A DNA stretch of 64,000 nucleotides from Bin5 sp965204525 (GCA_965204525.1 OZ241994.1:3286001-3350000); one strand, 5' to 3'. Positions 16,346-25,472 are shown, numbered from the stretch's first letter. Numbers and translations are program-made. Notes: generated from the sequence alone by a model not told the origin.

Positions 16346-17692
16346 TCAGGAGTGTGCGGCCAGGATCTCGTCGGTCTTCTGGTCGACGATGACGACCTGC
16401 TCTTCGACGCTTACCTCGCAGCGCAGCACGTCGCCCCAGAGGATCTTGATCTCGCCGAACCATTCGAGGACGCCGGGGAGCTGCGGCGTGAAGATGAAGT
16501 TGTCGAGGGCATCGAGATAGGCCTCGACTGCTTCGGGGCCGCCCCACGTCGCCTGGTAGTCTGCGTCTTGCCAGACGCCGGCGTTGACCGGTTCGGCCGT
16601 GCCGGAGAGGGCGATGTTCTTCTGGTTCTCGAAGTTGGCGAGGTACGTAATGAACTCGAAGGCTTCGGCCGGGTGCTGGCTTTGCGTGGTGACGATGTGG
16701 AAATGCATCGAGCCAAGGCCGGCGCTCTCGCCGGTGTTGGGCGAGCGGACCCAGGCGACCTGGGTGAGGTCGGCCTCGCTGCGACTTACCCAGTAGCCGG
16801 AGCCGCGCGAGGCGATGCCCTGCACGCCGGCAGCCCAGGGGTAGATGCCCAGAGCCTGGCCCAGTCCCTGATAGTCGTCCACGTTCATCATGCAGCCATC
16901 CTGGCAGATCATGTCGATCGCGAACTGCTGGCCTTCGATGAACTCGGGCGTGTTCCAGGATCCCTTTTTGTTCTCAACATCGATCAGTTGACCGCCATTG
17001 GCGACGCTCCAGTTCACCAGGCCATCCTGTTCGATATTGCCGACGCTGAAATTGGAGCCGATGATGTCTTCGCCGAGGTCGTTGATGGCGCAGGCCGCCT
17101 CGCGGTAGTCGTGCCAGTCCCACCATTTGTCGCCGTTGTGGTCGTGTTCCCACGGCATGGGCACGCCGGCCTCTTTGAAGAGGTCCTTATTGATGCCCGT
17201 CATGACGATATTGAGCTGGAAGGGGACGGCCTTGACCTTGCCCGGCTCGTAACCGACATGATTGGGGATGCGGATCAGTTCGCTGCCCTCCTGGCCGGGG
17301 AAGGGCGTGTGGCTGGCCTCGAAGTAGGGGGTGAGGTCGGCGGCGATTTCGTGGAACGCGCTCAGCTGCAGATCGAAGAACAACATGATGTCGCCCCACT
17401 CACCGGCGGCGACGAGGATCGGCATGCGGCGGTCGAAGTCGGCGACCGGCTCAAAAATGATGCCGATGTCGGGGTTCTGTTCGGCCCAGTTGTCGAGAAA
17501 GCCGTTCATCAGCTCACGGCGCACGCCGGAGCCCCACTTGTTGAGGAAACGCAGGGCGACACGTTCTGAGGTAGGGCCTGCGGAATCCGTTGCCGTTGGA
17601 GCGACGGGCGCGACACATCCCGCCACAGCTGCTCCCGCTACCAAGCTACCAGACACTTTAAGAAAATCTCGTCGGCTTGACTTGCTCGTCAT
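16346..17692 (-). CDS. Sugar ABC transporter substrate-binding lipoprotein (copy B)
   Basis: A 448-residue binding protein closely similar to the one at 7270. Twin-arginine signal SSRRDFLK (Arg 7-8) and lipobox AAVAGC (Cys26). The block HDHNGDKWWDWHDYREAACAIND, probably near the ligand site, is kept between copies, while the stretch after it (IIGSNFSVGNIEQDGLVNW) and the KAMLNVDDY-like region vary. Differing ligand preference is possible but unproven. The start at 17692 has GGAGGAAAG upstream. It heads the copy B operon and faces the catabolic run at 17930. Confidence 0.9.
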   Translation of the reverse strand: MTSKSSRRDFLKVSGSLVAGAAVAGCVAPVAPTATDSAGPTSERVALRFLNKWGSGVRRELMNGFLDNWAEQNPDIGIIFEPVADFDRRMPILVAAGEWGDIMLFFDLQLSAFHEIAADLTPYFEASHTPFPGQEGSELIRIPNHVGYEPGKVKAVPFQLNIVMTGINKDLFKEAGVPMPWEHDHNGDKWWDWHDYREAACAINDLGEDIIGSNFSVGNIEQDGLVNWSVANGGQLIDVENKKGSWNTPEFIEGQQFAIDMICQDGCMMNVDDYQGLGQALGIYPWAAGVQGIASRGSGYWVSRSEADLTQVAWVRSPNTGESAGLGSMHFHIVTTQSQHPAEAFEFITYLANFENQKNIALSGTAEPVNAGVWQDADYQATWGGPEAVEAYLDALDNFIFTPQLPGVLEWFGEIKILWGDVLRCEVSVEEQVVIVDQKTDEILAAHS

Positions 17693-17852
17693 CGGTCTTT
17701 CCTCCATAGGTTGTGCATCGATGTTACAGAAATAGGTTGCGTTCCCTTATATCCCTCCTTTCACGTTCTTCGCTGTGGCGACGAACCCTCCGCTTCAAAG
17801 GCAAAATTCCAGAGCCAATGAACCTCTGAAAATATAGCGCCTGGGAGAATCC

Positions 17853-17905
17853 TATTATAGAATACAGTTCATGCTGTGTCACACAGCAAAAAAATCCCGA
17901 TTTTT
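17853..17905. promoter_or_regulatory. Dyad-rich control region between divergent operons
   Basis: A TATTAT box (17853-17858) is followed by a perfect palindrome GCTGTGT-C-ACACAGC (17873-17887) and then by AAAAATC-CC-GATTTTT (17890-17905). The first dyad has the size and symmetry of a binding site for a dimeric repressor of GntR or LacI type. It lies just upstream of the isomerase gene at 17930 and in the divergent gap to the copy B operon. No matching -35 box is clear. Confidence 0.5.
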
Positions 17906-17929
17906 GCCGCCCCCTGGAGTACACCACCC

Positions 17930-18697
17930 ATGCAATTTGGAATCTGTCTACCGATTGCCGACGCGGGCATCGCGCATGCGGCCGGCTTTGATTTTGTAGA
18001 GCCGACGGTCCGATCCCTGTCCCCTCTCGACCCGGATTTTGATGCCATTCGCGCGCCGTTCGACAGCGCGCCGCTGCCCACGCCGGTCTTCAACGTCTTC
18101 GTGCCCTCGGAGGTGCCTGTCACCGGGCCGAATGTTAAGTGGGAACAGGTGGAAAGCTACCTGGAGGCCGCCATCGGTCGCGTGGCCGCGGTGGGCGGCG
18201 AGAAGATTGTCTTCGGCAGCGGCGGCGCGCGCAATGTGCCGGACGGATTCGACAAGGAGGAGGCTTTCACCCAGCTGGTGCGCTTCCTGCGGCTGGCCGG
18301 GAACGTAGCCGTGCGCAACGGCGTGACCATCGTCATCGAGCCGCTGAATTCGCGCGATTCGAACATCATCACCAGCGTCGTCGAAGGCATGGAGCTGGCG
18401 CGGGAGACCGCGCATCTGCGCGTGCGCCTGCTGGCCGATCTCTACCATATGATGGAGGACGACGAACCGCTTGAAAACATCACCACCTGCGCCGCATGGA
18501 TTGAGCATGTGCATGTCGCGGACACGCATCGCGTCGCGCCCGGCGAAGGCAGTTACCCTTATGAGGAGTTTTTCCGCCGCCTGCACCAGGGCGGCTACAG
18601 CGGACGCATCTCGATCGAATGCCGCTGGGATGACCTGGCAGCCCAGGCAGGCCCCGCCGGAGAGTATCTGCGCCGCATGTGGGACGAAACAAAATGA
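17930..18697 (+). CDS. TIM-barrel sugar phosphate isomerase/epimerase family protein
   Basis: A 255-residue member of the xylose-isomerase-like TIM barrel (AP endonuclease 2) superfamily. Metal-binding positions fit the family: Glu in VIEPLNSRDSN, Asp/His in LLADLYHMM, His in HVHVADTHR, and Glu in RISIECRW. Members isomerise or epimerise keto sugars in the cytoplasm. The ATG at 17930 starts the conserved MQFGICLPIADAG; a longer frame from 17876 would run through the operator palindrome. It overlaps the next gene by ATGA, so the two are coupled. It is first in the catabolic run. Confidence 0.8.
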   Translation: MQFGICLPIADAGIAHAAGFDFVEPTVRSLSPLDPDFDAIRAPFDSAPLPTPVFNVFVPSEVPVTGPNVKWEQVESYLEAAIGRVAAVGGEKIVFGSGGARNVPDGFDKEEAFTQLVRFLRLAGNVAVRNGVTIVIEPLNSRDSNIITSVVEGMELARETAHLRVRLLADLYHMMEDDEPLENITTCAAWIEHVHVADTHRVAPGEGSYPYEEFFRRLHQGGYSGRISIECRWDDLAAQAGPAGEYLRRMWDETK

Positions 18698-19719
18698 CAC
18701 AAAATGAACTTGGCTTTGCCATCCTCGGCGCGGGCATGGTGGCGGAGTACCATCTGAACGCGATCCAGGAATGCGCCGACCTGAGCGCGCGCCTGGTGGG
18801 GGTCGGCCACTACAACCCGGCCCGCTACGCGGAGATTTCCCAGCGTTTCGGCGCGCCGGCCCGCGCCTATGACGAACTGCTCGCAAACCCGGCGGTCGAT
18901 GCCGTCTGCATCTGCACACCCAGCGGTCACCACGCGCAGCAGGCGATCGCGGCCGCATCGAGCGGCAAACACGTGCTGGTGGAAAAGCCGATGGCGCTGT
19001 CGCTGGCCGACGCCGACGCCATGATCGCCGCCTGCCGCGAGAACGGCGTGCAGCTGGGCGTCTGTCTGCAACGCCGGGCAGAGCCGCTCTTCCGCCGCGT
19101 CCACGACGCCATCCACGGCGGCGACCTGGGCGACATCACACTGGGCGTGGTGACGATGCCCTATTTCCGCGATGAGCCCTACTACGCTCAGGCCGAATGG
19201 CGGGGCACGTGGGCCATGGACGGCGGCGGCGTGCTGATGAACCAGGGCATTCACATCATCGACCTGCTGCTCTGGTTCCTGGGCGACCCGGTCGAGGTGC
19301 ATGCCTTCGCCGATTCACGGCATCGCTCGGTCGAGATCGAAGACACGGCCGGCGCGGTGCTGCGCTTTGCCAACGGCTCTGTGGCGACGATCACCGCCAC
19401 CGTGGCCACAGAGCCCGGATTCCCCCACCGCCTGGAGGTCTACGGGACCAACGGCGGCATCCAGATCGAGGGTGAGTCTGTCCTGCGTTGGGGACTGGCC
19501 GACGAGTCCAAAGCGACGGTCGAGCCGTGGCCGGTCGCCACCGAGCAGGTGGACCCGGGCATGGCCGGCGACCCGCGCGGCATCTCGACCAGCGGCCATA
19601 TCGCCATCCTCAAAGATTTCATCGCCGGCATCCGCCGCGGGGAGGACCCGGTCATCGACGGCTCCGAAGGCCGGCGCAGTTTGGCTGCGATCCTGGCGGT
19701 GTATAAGGATAGTTTTTAG
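18694..19719 (+). CDS. Gfo/Idh/MocA family NAD(P)-dependent oxidoreductase
   Basis: A 341-residue dehydrogenase. The Rossmann loop is AILGAGMVAEYH, followed by the CICTPSGHH strand, the signature EKP (HVLVEKPMAL), and the C-terminal site GGGVLMNQGIHIIDLLLWFLG with the family's Asp and His. It starts inside the stop of the isomerase gene (ATGA), so the pair is translated together. Oxidation of an inositol- or glucose-like sugar followed by isomerisation is a common pairing in this family. Substrate unknown. Confidence 0.88.
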   Translation: MTQNELGFAILGAGMVAEYHLNAIQECADLSARLVGVGHYNPARYAEISQRFGAPARAYDELLANPAVDAVCICTPSGHHAQQAIAAASSGKHVLVEKPMALSLADADAMIAACRENGVQLGVCLQRRAEPLFRRVHDAIHGGDLGDITLGVVTMPYFRDEPYYAQAEWRGTWAMDGGGVLMNQGIHIIDLLLWFLGDPVEVHAFADSRHRSVEIEDTAGAVLRFANGSVATITATVATEPGFPHRLEVYGTNGGIQIEGESVLRWGLADESKATVEPWPVATEQVDPGMAGDPRGISTSGHIAILKDFIAGIRRGEDPVIDGSEGRRSLAAILAVYKDSF

Positions 19720-19812
19720 TGGGTTTTTTTGTGGTCGTTCTGTCCAGACTGTGATTCCTCTCATTTGGAAACCTCTAGGACGGCGCGGCTTAATTCAGAG
19801 AGATATAGCATT

Positions 19813-20655
19813 ATGACAACTGCATCCTTTACTATCAGCGCATTTGGCGACGAGATCGCGGACGACCTGGAGTCACAGCTGCAGACGCTCAACGACCTGA
19901 AGATTTCCTGCCTGGAGCTGCGGGCCGCGTGGGGGCAAAACGTCCTTCACATGTCCGATGAACGGGTGGCGAAGGTGCGCGCGCTGTGCGATGCCCACGG
20001 CGTGACAATCAGCGCGATCGGCAGCCCGGTCGGCAAAAGCCCGATCGAGGAGCCGATTGAAACGGAGGTGGGTAACCTGCGCCGCCTGAGCGAGATCGCC
20101 CGCCAGCTGGACACCAGCAACATTCGCATCTTCTCCTTCCACCCGCCCGAAGACAGCGACGACTACGACAGCTACGTGCAGACTTCCATCGACCGGCTGC
20201 GCCGCCTGACCGAGGTCGCCGCAGAAGAGGGCGTCACCCTGCTGCTGGAAAACGAGAAGGGCATCGTCGGCGACACGCTCGACCGCTGCGTCAAGCTGGT
20301 CGACGCCATCGACAGCCCCCATCTGGTCTTCCTCTGGGATCCGGCCAACTTCGTGCAGGTGGGCGAGGCGCGGATCACCGAGCGGGGCTGGCCTCGGATC
20401 GGCGGCCGCGTGGGCTATGTGCATATCAAGGACTGCAAGCTGGAGGGAGGCGTCAAAGCCGCCGGTGAAGGCGACGGGCAGATCCCCGAGCTGCTGGACC
20501 GGCTCATCAGCAGCGGGTATCAGGGGATGCTGGCACTGGAGCCGCACCTGGCCATCGCCGCGCACAGCAGCGGTTTCAGCGGCCCGGATGGCATGGCCTA
20601 CGCCGTGGAGTCGCTGCGAAAGGTGATGGATGCCGCAGGGGCTGTGGAGAACTGA
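19813..20655 (+). CDS. TIM-barrel sugar phosphate isomerase/epimerase family protein
   Basis: A 280-residue xylose-isomerase-like TIM barrel protein. Conserved sites are LLLENEKG (Glu), FLWDPANF (Asp, with Asn where others have His), YVHIKDCK (His), GEGDGQIPELL and LALEPHL (Glu). The start is the ATG at 19813, because the upstream extension to 19729 is low-quality sequence and MTTASFTISAFGDEIADDL is the family-like opening. The site just upstream (AGAGAGATATAGC) is a poor ribosome-binding site. Confidence 0.8.
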   Translation: MTTASFTISAFGDEIADDLESQLQTLNDLKISCLELRAAWGQNVLHMSDERVAKVRALCDAHGVTISAIGSPVGKSPIEEPIETEVGNLRRLSEIARQLDTSNIRIFSFHPPEDSDDYDSYVQTSIDRLRRLTEVAAEEGVTLLLENEKGIVGDTLDRCVKLVDAIDSPHLVFLWDPANFVQVGEARITERGWPRIGGRVGYVHIKDCKLEGGVKAAGEGDGQIPELLDRLISSGYQGMLALEPHLAIAAHSSGFSGPDGMAYAVESLRKVMDAAGAVEN

Positions 20656-20743
20656 GTCTGAAAAAACCTCGTTTTGACCGTGATCTGTAAGGCCTGTCCG
20701 CCGAAATGTAATCAAAGTGAACGAACTTGGGAGACAAAAGCCC

Positions 20744-21850
20744 ATGATTGACCTTGATAATCTGCAATCCAAATGTGAAAGAACCGTCGATTTCGCGGCC
20801 GGGCAGCTGCGCAACCTGGTGGAGGCGCACCCGGACCATTTCCCGATGTACACGCAGAACGGGAAATGGATGCACAGCGGCGAGGCGTGGACGAACTGGT
20901 GCGAAGGCTTCCTCGGCGGGCAGCTCTGGCTGGTCTACCAGGCCACCGGCGACGAGTATTTTCGCGAGAAGGCCGAACATTATTCCCGCCTGCTGGAACA
21001 CCGCAAGACCGACCTTAACGTCCACGATCTCGGCTTTCTGTTCTTCTCCACCTGGAAGCGCTGGTACGACATTACCGGCGAAGAGGACAAGAACGCCGTC
21101 GTCATCGAGGCCGGCCAGACCCTCGCCAAGCGTTTCAAGGAAAAGGGCGAATATTTGCGCTCCTTTGTCTCCGACGAGAGCCTCTTCATCGACATTATGA
21201 TGAACGTGCCGATCATCTTCTACGCGGCGCAGGAGACCGATGACGAAGAGCTGTGGGAGACCGCCTACCGCCACTGCCTGACCACGCGCCGCTACCTGGT
21301 GCGGGGCGACGGCAGCACCTCGCATGAAGGTATTTTCGACCTGGAGACGGGCGAGTTCCTGCGCCAGACCACGCACCAGGGCTGGCGCGACGACTCCTCC
21401 TGGGCGCGGGGACTTGGCTGGTCGCTCTACGGCTTCGGCACGGTCTACGGGCTGACGGGAGATGCCCGCTTCCTCAAGACCAGCCAGGACAACGCCTGGT
21501 TCTACATGGAAAACACGCCCGATCACGGTGTGCCGCCCAACGACTGGATGGAGGCGGAGCCGCAGAACCCGCACGAAAGCTCGGCCGCAGCCATCAGCGC
21601 CAGCGGCCTGATCCAGCTTTCGCAGCTGGTCGGCGACCCGACGCTGGGCAAGCAGTATCACGACTACGCGCTCCGGATCGTCGATACGCTGACCGAGCCG
21701 GAGTTTGTCGCCTTCGAAGATGAGGGCTGGGAAGGCGTCCTCAAGCAGGGCATGTACCACGAACGGCTGGGGCTGGGCGTAAACGAAAGCGTGATGTGGG
21801 GAGACTACTTCTTCCTGGAAGCGGTGTGTAAGGTTTTGGGGGCGGAGTAG
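20744..21850 (+). CDS. Glycoside hydrolase family 88, unsaturated uronyl hydrolase
   Basis: A 368-residue cytoplasmic GH88 enzyme. These act on unsaturated uronic acids left at the ends of oligosaccharides by polysaccharide lyases, hydrating the double bond so that the bond breaks. The two family aspartates are in VHDLGF (Asp95) and FIDIMMN (Asp150), and the DDSSWARGLGW block is also typical. The ATG at 20744 has GGGAGA eleven bases upstream; a GTG at 20717 is less likely. It implies that uronic-acid-containing glycans are a substrate, although no lyase gene is visible here. Confidence 0.88.
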   Translation: MIDLDNLQSKCERTVDFAAGQLRNLVEAHPDHFPMYTQNGKWMHSGEAWTNWCEGFLGGQLWLVYQATGDEYFREKAEHYSRLLEHRKTDLNVHDLGFLFFSTWKRWYDITGEEDKNAVVIEAGQTLAKRFKEKGEYLRSFVSDESLFIDIMMNVPIIFYAAQETDDEELWETAYRHCLTTRRYLVRGDGSTSHEGIFDLETGEFLRQTTHQGWRDDSSWARGLGWSLYGFGTVYGLTGDARFLKTSQDNAWFYMENTPDHGVPPNDWMEAEPQNPHESSAAAISASGLIQLSQLVGDPTLGKQYHDYALRIVDTLTEPEFVAFEDEGWEGVLKQGMYHERLGLGVNESVMWGDYFFLEAVCKVLGAE

Positions 21851-21893
21851 GGGTAGTTTTTAGTAGTCAGTTTTGAGTTTTTAGTAACTGCTT
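21849..21893. repeat. AGTTTTTAGT-type dispersed element
   Basis: A run of degenerate AGTTTTTAGTAGTCAGTTTT units begins in the GH88 stop codon. Similar tracts lie at 30362-30444, 50856-50887 and 56899-56940, always just after or between genes. The copy at 30362 also contains the reverse complement. Confidence 0.55.
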
Positions 21894-21947
21894 TGGCGGG
21901 CAACTGTTCGCTGAGAGCTTGGAAATTGTGGAGTGGAAGGTGACGCT

Positions 21948-22730
21948 ATGGCAAAGGTAGCACTCATCACCGGCGCCGGTCGCGGGATTGGGCGCGGCAT
22001 TGCGCTGGCGCTGGCAGAGAGAGGATGGTCGCTGGTGATTAACTATCGCGGCAATGCGGCCACGGCCAGCGAGACCGCCGGCATGGTCCGCGAGGCCGGC
22101 GGCGCCGCGCTGGTGGTGCAGGCCGATATCGGCGCCGCGGCAGACCGGGCGCGCCTGGTGCAGGCGGCGCTCGACCAGTTCGGCCGCATCGATCTGCTGG
22201 TGAACAACGCCGGCATGGGTCCCCGCACGCGTATGGACATCCTCGAAACGACCGAAGAGTCCTACGACGAGGTGATGAACGTCAACCTGAAAGGGCCGTT
22301 TTTCCTCAGCCAGCTGGTGGCGCGCACGATGCTGGAGCAGCTGGAAACCGGGTCGGCAGAGGCCGCCGCTGGCGCGCCGCAGATCATCAATATCGGCTCG
22401 ATCAGCGCCTACACCAGCAGCCCGGCGCGCGGCGAATACTGCATCTCCAAGGCCGGTGTCGGCATGATGACGCTCCTGTTCGCTGACCGGTTGGCGGAGA
22501 GCGGCATCAACGTATGCGAGGTGCGCCCGGGCATCGTCGAGACCGACATGACGAGCACGGTGAAGGAGAAGTACGACAAGCTGATCGGCGACGGCCTGAC
22601 CCCCATCCGCCGTTGGGGGCAGCCGGAGGACGTGGGCAAAGCGGTCGCCGCTCTGGCCGAGGGGCTGTTCCCCTTCTCGACCGGCGCAGTCCTCGACGTC
22701 GACGGCGGCTTTCATATGCACCGGTTGTGA
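21948..22730 (+). CDS. Short-chain dehydrogenase/reductase
   Basis: A 260-residue SDR of the 3-ketoacyl-ACP-reductase-like group. TGAGRGIGRG (cofactor loop), LLVNNAGMG, INIGSISAY (Ser), EYCISKAGV (Tyr-x-x-x-Lys) and RPGIVETDM are all intact, and the C-terminus has the usual LDVDGGFHMH. The ATG at 21948 follows GGAAGG seven bases upstream. It lies within the sugar catabolic run, so a sugar or polyol is a more likely substrate than a fatty acyl group. Confidence 0.85.
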   Translation: MAKVALITGAGRGIGRGIALALAERGWSLVINYRGNAATASETAGMVREAGGAALVVQADIGAAADRARLVQAALDQFGRIDLLVNNAGMGPRTRMDILETTEESYDEVMNVNLKGPFFLSQLVARTMLEQLETGSAEAAAGAPQIINIGSISAYTSSPARGEYCISKAGVGMMTLLFADRLAESGINVCEVRPGIVETDMTSTVKEKYDKLIGDGLTPIRRWGQPEDVGKAVAALAEGLFPFSTGAVLDVDGGFHMHRL

Positions 22731-22767
22731 GACGACAATGGCCCGCAAACAGGGGAGACTGTGACGT

Positions 22768-23589
22768 ATGAAACTGATCGTTTTCAGCAAGATGCTCCAG
22801 GAAAAGAGTATTGCCGAACTGGTCGAGCTGGCGCAGAAGCACGGCTACGACGGCTATGACCTGGCTGTGCGGCCCGGCCATCCGGTCAACCCGGACAACG
22901 CGGCCGCGGCCCTGCCGCAGGCCCAGACGCAGATGGAGCAGGCCGGACTGCAGATCGGCATGGTCACGGGCAACTTCGATCTGCTCACGGCCGACCACCC
23001 CCTGGCGGAACCGCTGCTGGCGGCGATGGACAGCGCCGACGTGCGGCTGCTCAAGCTGGGCTATTTCAGGTTCGAGCCGCAAACGATGGACTACTGGGAG
23101 CAGGTGGAGAACGTGCGGCGGGCCTTTGCCGCCTGGGAAAGACTGGCCAGCATCTACAACGTCAAGATCTGCTACCACACGCACTCCCACTACTGCATGG
23201 GCCTCAACGCCGCCGCCCTCATGCACCTGCTGCGCGACTTCAACCCCGCCTACCTGGGCGCGTACCTCGACCCCGGCCACTTCGCGGTCGACGGCGAACC
23301 GTTCGACTTCGGCCTGGCCATGGCGCGCGAGCACCTGAGCATCCTCTCCCTGAAGGATGTCCTCATCGAGCGTGTTGAGAAGAACGGCCACGGCGCCGCC
23401 AAGCCGCGCTGGGTGGACGCCGGCGAAGGGATCGTCGACTGGACGGCCGTATTCAGCGAACTGCGCCGGATCGAATATGACGGTTTCCTCTCTATCCACT
23501 GCGAGTATGACATCGACGAAGGCGAGGACTGGTTCGAGACCTTCGTGCGCGAGGTCGCCTTCTTCCGCAAGATGAGGGATGCAGTTTAA
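22768..23589 (+). CDS. TIM-barrel sugar phosphate isomerase/epimerase family protein
   Basis: A 273-residue TIM-barrel protein. Sites seen: YHTHSHYCMG (His-rich, where others have the Glu strand), AYLDPGHFAVDGE (Asp and His), LSLKDV, and a Glu in SIHCEYD. The HTHSH variant differs from the Glu-containing strand of its paralogues, so its metal site or substrate may differ. GGGGAGACTGTGACGT precedes the ATG. It is the third of five barrel proteins in the run and 37 bases after the SDR gene. Confidence 0.78.
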   Translation: MKLIVFSKMLQEKSIAELVELAQKHGYDGYDLAVRPGHPVNPDNAAAALPQAQTQMEQAGLQIGMVTGNFDLLTADHPLAEPLLAAMDSADVRLLKLGYFRFEPQTMDYWEQVENVRRAFAAWERLASIYNVKICYHTHSHYCMGLNAAALMHLLRDFNPAYLGAYLDPGHFAVDGEPFDFGLAMAREHLSILSLKDVLIERVEKNGHGAAKPRWVDAGEGIVDWTAVFSELRRIEYDGFLSIHCEYDIDEGEDWFETFVREVAFFRKMRDAV

Positions 23590-23622
23590 TTGTGACAGAT
23601 AACACCTGAAAGGATCACACCC

Positions 23623-24444
23623 TTGCCTTACCCCTACCCACTTGTATTCAGTACCCTCGGCTCGCCGGGTTGGTCGCTTGAACGCGCCGCTGAGCAGGCC
23701 GTCGCAGACGGCTATGCAGGACTGGAAGTCCGCATCCTGGACGGCCAGGTAATCGCCCCGGACCTGCCGGCCGAGCGCCGCACCGCCATCCGCAGCCTGA
23801 TGAAACAGCACGGCCTGGTTATCGCCGGCATCGGCGCCTCCACCCGCTTCTCCTCGCCGGATGCCGACGACCGCGCCAAACATCTGGCCGACCTGCGCGC
23901 CTATCTGGCGCTGGCCAGCGACCTGGAGGCGCCGATCGTGCGCACCTTCGGCGGCGGCCCTTCCGAGGGCCAGACGATGGATGATGTGATCGATCTCGTT
24001 GCCGCCAGCCTGGCCGAGGCCGCGCCCGACGCCGAGCGGCACGGCGTAACCATCTGCCTGGAAACCCACGACGCCTTCTGCCGCGGGCAGGAGGTGGCGG
24101 GCGTGCTGCGCCAGGTGGACTCACCCCGCGTCATGGCGGTCTGGGACGTGCATCATCCCTTCCGCATGGGCGAATCGGTCGAAGATACCTGGGACTACAT
24201 CGGCGCCCGCTTGGCCCATGTCCACATGAAGGACGCTTCACTCAGAGAGGACGGCAGCTGGAAGCTGAAGCTGATGGGCGAAGGCGAAGTCCCCTGCCGC
24301 GAGATCATGCGCCTGCTCGCGGCCAAGGGCTACGACGGCTATATCTGCGCCGAGTGGGAGAAGGCGTGGCACCCCGACATTGAGGAGCCGGAGATCGCCC
24401 TGCCACAGCATGCGCGGGTTCTGCGTGAGTGGATGGCTGAATGA
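23623..24444 (+). CDS. TIM-barrel sugar phosphate isomerase/epimerase family protein
   Basis: A 273-residue TIM-barrel protein starting at a TTG with AAAGGA upstream. Metal sites fit the family well: CLETHDAF (Glu), AVWDVHHPFRMGE (Asp, His), HVHMKDAS (His), CAEWEKAW (Glu). GEGEVPCREIMRLLAAKGYDGY is the usual penultimate strand. Its stop overlaps the next gene by ATGA, so it is coupled to the hydroxyacid dehydrogenase. Confidence 0.82.
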   Translation: MPYPYPLVFSTLGSPGWSLERAAEQAVADGYAGLEVRILDGQVIAPDLPAERRTAIRSLMKQHGLVIAGIGASTRFSSPDADDRAKHLADLRAYLALASDLEAPIVRTFGGGPSEGQTMDDVIDLVAASLAEAAPDAERHGVTICLETHDAFCRGQEVAGVLRQVDSPRVMAVWDVHHPFRMGESVEDTWDYIGARLAHVHMKDASLREDGSWKLKLMGEGEVPCREIMRLLAAKGYDGYICAEWEKAWHPDIEEPEIALPQHARVLREWMAE

Positions 24445-25472
24445 GTGGGGTTGCGATGGGTACTGAGAAGCCGAAAGGGCTGTACCTGCTGGGCGAGAGC
24501 GCCTTTGCCCGTATTTATGGGGCGGATACGCTTCGGGACATCGAAGCGGAAGTGGAGATCGTTGCGCCGTTGCAGACGTCCGAGTCGATCGCGGCAGACC
24601 CGTCGGTGCTGGCTGATGTCTCGCTGATCTTCTCCGGCTGGGGCATGGCGCAAGTGGACGAAACCCTCCTCGACGCCGCGCCCAATCTGGAGGCGATCTT
24701 CTACGCCGCCGGCACGGTCCGCTACTTTGTGACCGACGCCATGTGGGAGCGGGGCGTGCGCCTGACCAGCGGCTACGGCGCCAATGCCGAATTTGTAGCG
24801 CCGTACACACTCGCGCAAATCATCCTCAGCCTGAAACGCGTCTGGCATTTCGCCAATAAGCTTCGCCTGGAGGGAACCTTCGATCCGCTCGGAAAGGATC
24901 CGCTGCCCGGACTCTACACCGGCGTCGTCGGCCTGATCTCGCTGGGCCAGGTCGGGCTCCGCGTCGCGCGCCTGCTGCATGAGACGCTGCCCGCCGTGCG
25001 CGTCCTGGCTTACGACCCCTTCCTGACGCCGGTTTTGGCAGCGGAGTTGAACGTGGAGCCGGTCGGGTTGGAGGAGCTGTTCCGCAGCTGTGACGTGGTC
25101 TCGCTGCATACGCCCTGGCTGCCGGAAACGGTCGACATGATTACCGGAGCGCACCTGACCTCAATGAAAGAGGGCGCTACCTTTATCAACACCGCGCGCG
25201 GGGCGGTCGTGAACGAGCCGGAAATGATCGCCGTCCTCCAGCAGCGCCCGGACCTGTTCGCCCTGCTGGATGTCACCTACCCGGAGCCGCCGGAAGTTGG
25301 GTCGCCCCTCTACAGCCTGCCCAACGTGCTCCTCACCCCCCACATCGCCGGCGCGCACAACACCGAATGCCTGCTAATGGGCCGCACGATGGTGACCGAG
25401 CTGGCCCGCTACCTGGCGGGTGAACGTATGGAATACGAGGTCACGCAGGAGATGCTGCCGCTGCTGGCCTGA
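24441..25472 (+). CDS. D-isomer-specific 2-hydroxyacid dehydrogenase family protein
   Basis: A 343-residue NAD(P)-dependent dehydrogenase. The catalytic set is recognisable: Arg in NTARGAVVNE, Glu in DVTYPEPP, and His in LTPHIAGAH. The nucleotide loop reads VGLISLGQVG, with Ser replacing the usual second Gly of GxGxxG, which is unusual. Family members reduce 2-keto acids such as hydroxypyruvate or glyoxylate, or oxidise D-2-hydroxyacids. In this context it may act on a sugar-derived acid. The gene overlaps the isomerase gene before it by four bases. Confidence 0.82.
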   Translation: MSGVAMGTEKPKGLYLLGESAFARIYGADTLRDIEAEVEIVAPLQTSESIAADPSVLADVSLIFSGWGMAQVDETLLDAAPNLEAIFYAAGTVRYFVTDAMWERGVRLTSGYGANAEFVAPYTLAQIILSLKRVWHFANKLRLEGTFDPLGKDPLPGLYTGVVGLISLGQVGLRVARLLHETLPAVRVLAYDPFLTPVLAAELNVEPVGLEELFRSCDVVSLHTPWLPETVDMITGAHLTSMKEGATFINTARGAVVNEPEMIAVLQQRPDLFALLDVTYPEPPEVGSPLYSLPNVLLTPHIAGAHNTECLLMGRTMVTELARYLAGERMEYEVTQEMLPLLA

